From Thermothielavioides terrestris NRRL 8126 (taxonomy: Eukaryota > Ascomycota > Sordariomycetes > Sordariales > Chaetomiaceae): DNA of 64,000 nt. The notes under the pieces were generated by a model, which saw only the letters and a program-made list of their open reading frames with translations, did not search any database and was not told where the DNA came from. How positions within the stretch are numbered: the stretch's first letter is position 1; each line of letters starts with the position of its first letter. This document shows positions 55,569-64,000 of the stretch, in pieces. The position numbers and the translations under genes are program-made. The stretch spans positions 1,550,001 through 1,614,000 of the forward strand of contig NC_016460.1 in assembly GCF_000226115.1 (NCBI RefSeq), in the 5' to 3' direction.

Positions 55569-56745
55569 GGTTCTTAGAGAATACTCAAGATAAGGCAGAT
55601 AGATGATACTGATAGCCGGATTAGGAACGGGAAAGTTGAGAGGGATTAAAAGACAAAGCTGAATTGGAACGAGAGAAGGGCCAGGACTGCCGCCAGCCCG
55701 TCTTCCCCCCTTGGCTTTAAATAACAGCCATCATGGCAGCCAGCTTTCGCTAACCACTACTAGCCAAGATGCCTCGCGCCTCCGTCTCTCGAAAACCTTG
55801 TGCGTCGGCCGCTCTTGCACACCCAGGGCGACCCACGCAGATCAGGAAAACCAAGGCAGGTAGGTAACACTGGAATGCAAACCCACACACCGAGGATGCG
55901 GAGAGCCCGGCCGGCCACGCACATGTCCGGACAGTCATCAGGCAGCGTTAACCGGTATGTATGTAGCTCCATACGTCAAACAATGATAAACTGCCTACTG
56001 AAACCGGTAAGATCAGGACACAGGACCCCGCAGCGCCGAGAAACCCCAGGATGTCATTGATCCTGCAACCGCCTTGCCCTGCGGGCTTGCTGTGGGGGTG
56101 GACGCGAGATCTGGGACCAGTGAGCATCCACATCGGAGCCCACGGGCGGCGGCGCCTGGCGGGTCATCTACACGTGCACGGCGGGCTCGCACCAGCCAAG
56201 GCCGGAAACGCGGGGAAGACGAGGGGGTTTCCAATTGGAATTGGTTTTAGGGAGGGAGTGTTTTAACCATTGGTTCGCTGCACTCCAAAGCACGGATTAC
56301 ACTGTGCTGTCTGTGTGATGAATCACCGAGCTAATCCTCGGGGACCCTTCAAGCTCGAGGTCAGGGTGCGGAAGAGCGGATGGGGTGACGTCACGCGACC
56401 CCACCAAGTCCGGGTGCACGTAGACCCCTGTTACTCCATAGCGTAATCATACAGTTCAACTTACATGTCGATGATAACCCTGGGGCTAGGTACCAGTCGG
56501 TGCTGTGAGGTGCGGCTTTCTTGTGTCCGAGGTGGCCCAAAACCCCAAGCATTTACCTCCAGGCGGCAAGAGCTGGCCGCTCAGCATGGCAGCCCCTCGC
56601 TTCTGTCGTAACAACCGCGAATGCTCCGTAAACCCAGCGGCCCCAATTAAGAATTCGGGATGCCACCGCCACATTATAACCCCAGTTGATCTGTCCATCT
56701 GCCGATTCCCAAACCCAAACCCAACGTAGCACGCATGTTCTGCCA
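55569..56745. other. Intergenic region
   Basis: Promoter side of the sulfotransferase-like gene and 3' flank of Pbn1 (both minus strand). Holds one TGACGTCA (56386). No gene is recognised. Confidence 0.5.
56386..56393. promoter_or_regulatory. CRE/ATF-type palindrome TGACGTCA
   Basis: A second perfect TGACGTCA in the window, about 820 bases upstream of the sulfotransferase-like start. Functional relevance is unproven. Confidence 0.3.
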
Positions 56746-58413
56746 TCACTGCCTCTTCTTCTCTCCCTCAACCTTCCTCCCGGCCCCGTAGCCGTCACGC
56801 AAGTAAACCCCCAGGAGCTTCCACGCAACCCAGACAAACCCGGCCAGCACCGCCGCCGCCGTGCCCGCACTGACCCATCCGGCCTTGTCCACGTCCAGCA
56901 CGGGCACCGTCAGCGAGCTCACCAGCAGCCGCCCCTCCGCCGGCCGCGGCTCCACGTGCCAGAACACCGTCCTCGGGCTAAACAACGCGTCGTAGCCGAG
57001 ATGGGCCTTCTCGAACGGGCTCGGCGGGAACTCGACCCCCTCGTCGGCCTCGCACGCCCAGAACACGGCCGGGTACGGGACCCGGATGGTCGAGTAGCCG
57101 CCCGGGGCCGGCGCGAGGTAGCGCAGGTGGAGCGGGATCTCGGCCGTCCATTGTTCCAGGTGCTGCTCCTGCTTCTGCTTCTGCTTCTGCTTCCCCCTCG
57201 GCTGTAACCCCGAGGGCGGGGAGAGTTGCACCAAGACTGCTGAGCCCCACTGCGGCGTGACGTACTCGGGTGCTTCGAGGTCCACGGGCTGGGTGGTGTA
57301 CCGCAGGGCGGTCAGGTTCTTGGACGCGAGGAACAGCGGGTCGGAGAGCTGGTATTTGTCGGCGAAGATGGTTCGCGGCAGGGTGAGGTAGGCGTAGGGG
57401 GCACAGCGGCTGTCAGCATCGTCGGCATCTTCGACGTCAGGAGAGGGTGACAAAGCAGGAGGCTTCCTGGAGTCGAGACGGAGCTGTAAAGTTGGGTGGA
57501 GCCCCGTTGGGGAGAGAAATTGGGCCGAGAAGCTTGACTCGGCGTCGCGGTGTCGCGAGGCGAAGGCGAACATGGTCGGGGACGGCTTGGAGTCCTGGCC
57601 GAGAACGGTGAGGAGACCCGAGATGCCGACTTCGTGCGGCTCGAGGGTCTGGGGCTGGTCTGTCGAGAGAATGCCCACTTCGGTTCGGAGTCGTGCGTCT
57701 GACGTGGCGTGCACCAGTTGGCGCTGGTAGGGCCAGAGAGCCGTGATGCGTAGGACCTGCTGAGAGGCGTCGTATGAGATGTCCAGTGAGGCGGCCTTGG
57801 ACAGGCTGTCTAGCCTGGCGGCACACGAGGAGCCAGATCCTCGACATAGTTGATCCTTGGCATACTGGATAAAGTGAGACAGGCTATCGAGCTGCTGATA
57901 GTACTGCAAGCGGCCTTCTGGCAGCGATGTGAACGATTCCTGGATTCTTGTCAGCGAGACATTCTCTGCTGAGCTCCTACGTGGACGGCTCACAGCAGGG
58001 CCGGAGCATGAGATGTCTCCAAATATCTTCACCAACGTGGCGCATAAACTGCCCCTGAGCGCAAGTCTTAGTGCGTGCTTCTGCGTGGACCGAGGCAGTT
58101 TGATGACGTACGATGCAATATCATCGACTATTGAGGGGATGGGGGGGAATAGCACATGGAAGCCAGGCGGCAGTCGCGCAAGCAACGGGCTCACGGCCTC
58201 GTAGGCGACGGTGCCGACCCATCGGATGTGCAGGCCCTGGGTGCTCCTGAGAAGTGCCCGCAGCTCCGGGGGCAGCTCGTCTAAGGCAATGGTCAGCCTG
58301 TCTTCGCGGGCCGCATGCACCTCCGGGCCGCGGATGGTGCCGCCGTCGACCGTGACTGCCGACGGTGCCAGCGAGTCGCCCAGCTTCTGCACGTAGGTGA
58401 TCCGTTCTCGCAT
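56746..58413 (-). CDS. pbn1: Pbn1/PIG-X, accessory subunit of GPI mannosyltransferase I
   Basis: ER membrane protein that stabilises the Gpi14/PIG-M mannosyltransferase, which adds the first mannose to GPI precursors. 555 aa, intronless. The frame runs further upstream without an ATG, so Met at 58413 (MRERITYVQKLGDSLAP) is chosen. The N-terminal half is fungal-specific. The C-terminal PIG-X domain shows EIPLHLRYLAPAPGGYSTIRVPYPAVFWACEADEG, a strong family signature, then one transmembrane helix near the end (about 515-540, SAGTAAAVLAGFVWVAWKLLGVYL) and a short basic cytosolic tail. A stretch of repeated K-Q codons (about 435-445) is low complexity. Its function fits GPI-protein production in a wall-building fungus. 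Confidence 0.93.
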   Translation of the reverse strand: MRERITYVQKLGDSLAPSAVTVDGGTIRGPEVHAAREDRLTIALDELPPELRALLRSTQGLHIRWVGTVAYEAVSPLLARLPPGFHVLFPPIPSIVDDIASYVIKLPRSTQKHALRLALRGSLCATLVKIFGDISCSGPAVSRPRRSSAENVSLTRIQESFTSLPEGRLQYYQQLDSLSHFIQYAKDQLCRGSGSSCAARLDSLSKAASLDISYDASQQVLRITALWPYQRQLVHATSDARLRTEVGILSTDQPQTLEPHEVGISGLLTVLGQDSKPSPTMFAFASRHRDAESSFSAQFLSPTGLHPTLQLRLDSRKPPALSPSPDVEDADDADSRCAPYAYLTLPRTIFADKYQLSDPLFLASKNLTALRYTTQPVDLEAPEYVTPQWGSAVLVQLSPPSGLQPRGKQKQKQKQEQHLEQWTAEIPLHLRYLAPAPGGYSTIRVPYPAVFWACEADEGVEFPPSPFEKAHLGYDALFSPRTVFWHVEPRPAEGRLLVSSLTVPVLDVDKAGWVSAGTAAAVLAGFVWVAWKLLGVYLRDGYGAGRKVEGEKKRQ

Positions 58414-59174
58414 GCTTGCAGCAGACCAGCACGTGCGTGCGAAATGGGCCTCGCTCAAAGCGGTGATGGGGGATGCCGAACCGGGAAGGAGGGCAGCTTA
58501 GCTGGGCGGGAATGTGCTGCGTACCGAGTGTCCGGATTCCTGCCCGTACACTTGGAAAGCTGCCAGCCCTGTCGAGCCCAGCCAGCTGTCTCTGCCATGC
58601 CGGCAGCGCAAGGTCCCAGATGCTGAGCTGCAGCAATCCGATTGGCCGCATGGCGCGGGCAGCCCGCAGCGCCGGAGATCTCCCCTGGCTCCTTCCCAAA
58701 CCAACACCGGGGCGAGCCGCGCTAAACCCAAATTGGTGACCGGGAGGCAGCCGCTCAGCCCTTCACTCGGCGTCGCCAGACGGAAAGCGCCCTCAAGTTG
58801 GAACTGGCCGCCAACGACAAGGGCCGCCTCAACTTCGCTCCCCTGATGTGGCCACAGATTGTCTGTCCTCCTTCCCAAGCCTTGACTGCCGCATCCGAGA
58901 TTGGACAAACGAGCGATGAACAGACCGACGCAGCGCCGATAGCAACGCCGGGGCGACTCGATAATCTGCCAATCGCAGAGTCGCTGAGTCGTTGAGTCCA
59001 GTTCCGAGTGCGTCTGAGCGCCTGTGTGAGTCCAAGTGGCAGCCCGACCGACGCCTCTGCTGTATGGAGTAGCTCTGTAGTTACTTCCGTACTGTACTCC
59101 ATACTTTGTGCGACCTCCGGCTTGTGAGATCAAACATTCTTTAACCCCGGTTCTGGTGCCTTGAACGATCCACC
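58414..59174. other. Divergent intergenic region (Pbn1 / caspase-rhodanese gene)
   Basis: About 760 bases. Contains TACTCCATA/TATGGAGTA variants around 59060-59105 near the plus-strand gene start. No gene is recognised. Confidence 0.5.
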
Positions 59175-62100
59175 ATGGCCGAGTCTCCGTCCTTCATGAC
59201 CCTCCGGACACGGCGGCCCGCAAACGACGAGTGCAGCATGAGCAGCGCCGACTCTGCGGTATGTGAACTCGCAGTTGGTTGTCTCGGTCTCGCCAAGTCA
59301 ACAACGTCGTTCCGGCTGACCTCCTCCATTCTAGTACGGCTCGGGCACCGAGGGCTCTCCGTTGGCAACCCACGACATCAGTCGTGTGAGCTACCATGTG
59401 AAGAACATCGACAGCTTCGCCCAAGCTCTTCAGGAAGTGAGTCAGATCCTGTGTGCCCGCGGCGGTGGCAGCCTCCATGGATGTCGCTCCTAACGTGAGG
59501 TGCCTTGAAGTCCGCGAGCAGGGCGTTCCCGAACCGCGGCCGTGCAACCCAGAGGTACTCCAAGGTGCATGCTCTCATGCTCCACTGGGGTTCTGATGAC
59601 CTGTTTGTGCTGCCCGAGCTTGAGGACCTGGAGAAGTGCCTGCGTGAGCACTACAACTATGAGACCGACATCTTCTCCATCCCCTCCGAGAACTCCCATC
59701 TGGAGCTGATGCTCAAAATTGGCGACATGGTCAAGAAGCACGAGTCCGAGGACACCCTGCTAATAGTGTACTATGGCGGTCACGCCCGGATAGACGAGTC
59801 GCGTCAAAGCACCTGGTGCGCGTAAGTGTTGTGTGTCCGCGCCTCCCCCGTCGATACCGTCCCCTGACGCTCAGCAGGAACCGGCGTCCTGGGTCCCCGT
59901 GGCTCCAGTAGGTTCACCCCACCATCCCTCCTCCCCTTCCTATCTTCGCAACTCCCGGCGTAACCGTGTTCAACAGATGGTCAGCCATTCAAACTCTCCT
60001 CGAACGGTCCGTCTCGGACGTCTTGATTCTCCTCGACTGCTGCGCCGGGGCCGCAAGCGCCAGCTTCCCCACCGGCCAGAGCATCACCGAAACCATCTCT
60101 GCTTCCAGCTGGGATGCCATCGCCCCCGACCCGGGTAGATATTCCTTTACGAACGCCCTGATTGAAGTCCTCCTAGAGTGGCGCCAACGGACGTTCTCGG
60201 CCGCCATGCTACATGCCGAGGTCCTTGCTCGCCTGAAGCATCCGCGCCCAATCCTCATCAATGGGAAGCAATTTGAAGCGCGTTCGACCCCAGTCCACTT
60301 CATGATGACGTCGAACCACAAGGCTCCCAGCATCGAGATCTGCCGACTAGTCCCTCCCAACCGGCTGCCTCCATCACCCCCGAATGAGTTGGCCTTCTGG
60401 AACCGCCCGACTCTACCGAGGATGATCGAAGGGAGGAACCCCGCCGAGCCGTACCCTCGTGCTCCCGATTTCCGCATTCCCGCCGCCTCGGACCCCAACG
60501 AGGACGAGCCTCACGTGCTCATCTCCTTAGCCCTTGAGGATGACCAACGATTAGATCTGAATGACTGGGAAACTTGGCTGGCCGCGTTTCCCGCCATTGC
60601 AAAATACGTCAAGGTTCAAGGCGTTTTCAAGAGCCACTCGACTCTGCTCTTGTTATCACTGCCCGTGATGGTCTGGGACTTCCTGCCTGACGATCCCGCA
60701 TGCTCTTTTGTAGCCTTCATCCGGTCAAACAACCTCCTCCGACCTCAAACCTCGGGCTCGGAAGCGGCGGCAGACTCGCGCGTCCATGTCACCAGCGAAG
60801 GTCCCGTATCTACCCCGATGCGCGACGACGCCGAGTCATGCCTGTCGGGCACTACGTATGGACCGACAGAGAGTTTCAACCTGGCCAGACGGGGCATCGT
60901 TGGCCCCAACATCAGCCGAAACCCATCTACTGCTTCTGCGCCATACCGAGACCCGCCTGCGGACTACAGGTTGCCTCAACGGGCAGGAACATCGGGAGGA
61001 GGTTGGCCTGAATATGCCCCCGCGGACGTGCTCTCCCAGCCGGGACCGAGTGCAGGACTGAGAGTCCAGCCATCAATGGGCAGTCTTGGCGGGTCTCTCC
61101 GGAACGTGCCTTCCACGGCTTCTCTGGCCACGCTCGAGCGACGCCAACTCGGCCCGTTGGCTATGTCAGCTGCCGCCGGCCACGATTTGCCAGCGCCCGG
61201 TGAAGGGATAACAAGAACAATGATCCTCAACCAGTCGCGGAGCTCCAAGAAATCCGTCTTCTTGTCGGATCAGGACGTTCCCCAGGGCCAACAGATGGCT
61301 CCGCACGTCCTTCGACGCCTGGAGTATTACTTCCAGAAGGATCCGGACCCAAGCATCGGCGTGGTGGAACATCTCGCTTCGAATCTTGGTGTCGAGACGT
61401 CGGATATCCACGTAAGTCTGCGCGCAAAATACTGCATAGGAACGGCCCTTGCTGACGGGAACAGGTGTGGTTCCATCATCGTCGGGAGCAGGAGCGGATG
61501 ACATACAACCTGCAAAACCTCAAAATCGAGCACCACCACGGCCAAGCCCAGGATGGCGCCGTCCACATGATTCTCCCTGGTCATCTGAACAGGCTTCTCG
61601 AGATATATCCATCCAAGGGCGTCTTGCTCGTTGACCTGCGATCTTCGACAGACTTCGAGAGGTCGCACATCCACGACGCCATCAACCTCCGCGCCCCGGT
61701 GAGCTTCGTCGAGCATACCTCGCTGGAGATGATTGAAGACACCTTCATGGACGACCAAAGCCGGCGCAGCTTTAGCAAATGGTCTCAGTTCAAGTGCATC
61801 GTCTTCTACGACCGCGTCATCGAGTTCGACTGGGAGTGCCCCGTCGCTGAAGCCTTGTACACGAAGTTCAGGCGAAAGGGCTGGCAAGGCCAGTGCTTCA
61901 TTCTCAAGGGCCATTACCGGGAATTCTCGGCATCGTTCGACAAGCACATCAGCGGCGCGAAGATGACCGGTGAAGCCAAGGAGTATCTGGACAGTCTGCG
62001 ACAGCAATCCAGCCCAACGGAGGTAAGCTGATCAAAATCCCGTGGATCCTGCGCTACGATGGAGCCTCACACCATATTACACAGGGAGAGGCGCGTAGGC

Positions 62101-62789
62101 GAGACGAGGAGTACCGCGAATTCTTGAACCTATTTACACTTCAGCACCCTGTGCCGATAGTCGACCTCATCCCTGCCCGGAAGCTCGAGCGGTTGAGGGC
62201 AGTGGAACAGAACCAAAAGGAGCTCGAGGTCGAGTTCGAGACGCGCTTCCCAGCACTATACAAGAAGGCGCAAGCAATGCGCCCTGCTCCGGCCATGGAC
62301 GAACCGCCGAGTCCAGCGCACCCATCTCCCCCGCCCCCATTCTATAGAGATCTGCGGACGGGCCAGTCGTTCAAGGATGTCGACTGGGCAGGCGCTGGGA
62401 AAGGTGACGAGGACGATTTCACTGCCAGGAAGGCAGCCCTGGTTGAGCCGCTTGCGAGTGGGCTGGAGAAGATGCGCGATGCCAGCAATCTACAACGCGC
62501 AGATTCCACAACATCCTCCCGAGGCCACCATGAAGATTACCCGGAGAAATTCAGGAGAGACTTCTACGCTGATGATTACGAGCACGACTTCGACGAAATC
62601 GATCCCAAGAGCGAGGGCTTGAGGAACGATCCCGGATTCCAGAAGGCCGGAGCGCCGAGCCCTGCTGGAATTGAGCCCGGGACGGCTGTGAAGGCGCACG
62701 AGCGGGCGGGAGGTGAGGACACGTTGAAAAAGGGGTCAAAGAAGCGGCCACAACTTTGGGGTCGGCTAAGGAGCGGCGCCACAAAGTGA
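59175..62789 (+). CDS. Caspase-like domain fused to a rhodanese/MKP-CH2-like domain
   Basis: Seven exons: 59175-59258, 59335-59436, 59511-59821, 59878-59907, 59977-61411, 61465-62022 and 62085-62789, giving 1074 aa with every junction in phase. The caspase-like (clan CD) part spans about residues 78-250: strand HALMLHWGSDD, then LLIVYYGGHA (predicted catalytic His153), then VLILLDCCAGA (predicted nucleophile Cys198). Residues about 320-640 are mostly Pro/Ser/Arg-rich. The second domain, about 690-820, reads HLNRLLEIYPSKGVLLVDLRS, FERSHIHDAINLRAP and FKCIVFYDRVIEF. It is the rhodanese fold in the form seen in MAPK phosphatases; the usual Cys after the fourth strand is Asp, so it is probably non-catalytic. 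The C-terminal roughly 230 residues are charged. Exon 4 is only 30 bases. Similar fungal proteins are often named tyrosine phosphatase-like; the true role is unknown. Confidence 0.85.
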
Positions 62790-63467
62790 TATCTGTCAAT
62801 GAGAAGGAATGACGGAAAAGCTTTTGTGTTTCTTTGGATACCACAACATTTTTGCATTTTCTGGTCTTTGTCTGAGGCCACTTTCGAGATTCCAACTGGT
62901 GGGAAGGCGTTTGGCCATGTACATGTATTCCGTACACCTCTCCTTTCGTTCCAATACCCGGGGCTCGATTGCATAGCGAATACCTGCACAGTAGCAATTC
63001 TGCTTCTTCTTTGTTTACTGAAGTTCATACGACAGGTAACTAGGTACACGAATAACTGGCATAACCACGCCTCGTGCCTTACTTCGCTGGTCCGCCTGTC
63101 CCTTGACAACCCCCTGTTTTGCCCCTGAGGGTAGATTAAGCACACGCGGCCAGGCCGAAGCGAAGGCAACGTCCCGGTCCCACCGCACTGCTTGGCAGTT
63201 TGCCCGGAGCAGCAATGACGTTCCTCAGTCAAAAAAAGAGAGCAGCGACGGTTGCGAGCTGACCCCCACTTCCCGACCGAGTTCCCAATGTGACCGCGTG
63301 GCGGCCTGTTATTTCCGTCAGGACACCGGCATACGCGGCGCGATGACATGACTTGCGGCTGCTATACTATCATCCTACTAATGTAGAAGCGAGACGAGAA
63401 AGTGATTCACGTCGGAGTAGTTAATTATCCTCGCCTCACCCGTTCATCTCCGCCTGCCCGGCCGTCT

Positions 63468-63490
63468 GCGAGCGAGCGAGCGAGCGAGCG
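63468..63490. repeat. GCGA tetranucleotide repeat
   Basis: Five to six GCGA units in the right-edge intergenic region. A simple microsatellite. Confidence 0.9.
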
Positions 63491-63865
63491 GAGCGCTTGA
63501 TGCTGATGCTGACGCTGAGGCTAGGGGTATCCCAGCAGCACGGGAAGACGGGACGGGATGAGATGCATGGATGGGCATGAGGGCCCCGCCATCCCTCGCG
63601 GCACGGAGATAACTACAGTACACTTACGGGCTGGGTCCGTCTTTGCCTTGTTTTGCTTCCAGTCTGTGCGGAGCACGGAGTACGGGGCCGGGCCTCGGTA
63701 AAAGCTTGTCAAGATCCCAGATACATAAACCTGTCATCATCACAGCCCTGGAGGAAACGTCACGGGCCGGCCTGTGACAGGGGGACTGCGCAATAATATC
63801 TCGCATCGGCATGGCATGTTATATGCAAGGAGGTCGCGACAGCGTGGACATGGTCCCTTACTACT

Positions 63866-63894
63866 ACACACACACGCACACACACATGCACACA
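63866..63894. repeat. AC-rich dinucleotide microsatellite
   Basis: Mostly CA units interrupted by G and T. No function is apparent. Confidence 0.85.
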
Positions 63895-64000
63895 TATGCA
63901 ATACTTGTACGGAGTATGTACAGCAGAGACGGAACCTTGTTTTGGAGCAGGTTGTTGGTCACGGACTTGTTGTTCCCCTTACCTGACAGACTTGTTTTCC

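Larger units (their letters stand above)
62790..64000. other. Right-edge intergenic sequence, no gene recognised
   Basis: Contains a GCGA tetranucleotide run (63468-63490), an AC-rich microsatellite (63866-63894) and TACGGAGTA (63908). No ORF with domain character is seen. Confidence 0.5.

Overview
The window reads as nuclear DNA of a filamentous ascomycete, most likely a sordariomycete close to Sordariales/Chaetomiaceae. This placement is inferred from protein resemblance recalled from memory, not from a search. Supporting signs are short spliceosomal introns (about 45-140 nt) with GT(A/G)AG donors and CT(A/G)AC branch sites just before the acceptor, GC-rich coding exons, wide intergenic spaces, and typical fungal proteins (Hsp98/Hsp104 disaggregase, Snx41, Mhr1/mL67, Pbn1, Fungal_trans regulators). 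I found 16 protein-coding genes and no convincing tRNA, rRNA, intact transposon or CRISPR array.

Left part (1-17184): a Cdc25-type RasGEF on the minus strand and a two-finger C2H2/Fungal_trans regulator on the plus strand are divergently arranged. They are separated by 6.7 kb with no recognisable gene. A secreted, probably GPI-anchored GH16 wall glucanase follows.

Middle-left (18078-34981): the cohesin regulator Pds5/Spo76; an unusual single-pass Ser/Thr-rich membrane protein with a Q-D-H-G-I repeat; the mRNA capping guanylyltransferase with a C-terminal polyglutamine tail; the PX-BAR sorting nexin Snx41; and an orphan proline/arginine-rich single-pass membrane protein.

Middle-right (37532-52094): Ctr9 of the Paf1 complex; a Fungal_trans_2-type regulator without a zinc cluster but with an Asp-Ala repeat; a PrpF-family protein with a mitochondrial-type leader; a predicted six-hairpin/(alpha/alpha)6-barrel enzyme; and the Hsp104 disaggregase, whose upstream region carries a good heat-shock element.

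Right part (52740-62789): Mhr1/mL67; a sulfotransferase-like P-loop protein whose best splice model needs a GC-AG intron; the ER GPI-mannosyltransferase subunit Pbn1/PIG-X; and a seven-exon gene joining a caspase-like domain (His/Cys dyad present) to a rhodanese/MKP-CH2-like domain that appears to lack the catalytic Cys. The last is the most interesting single gene here. At sequence scale, the palindrome TAACGTTA occurs six times, always outside genes, and TACGGAGTA/TACTCCGTA recurs between genes.

The genes are mostly unrelated housekeeping and regulatory functions, as is usual for a fungal chromosome arm; no secondary-metabolite or defence cluster is visible. Exon boundaries were set by reading splice signals and codon phase by hand and have not been checked against transcripts.
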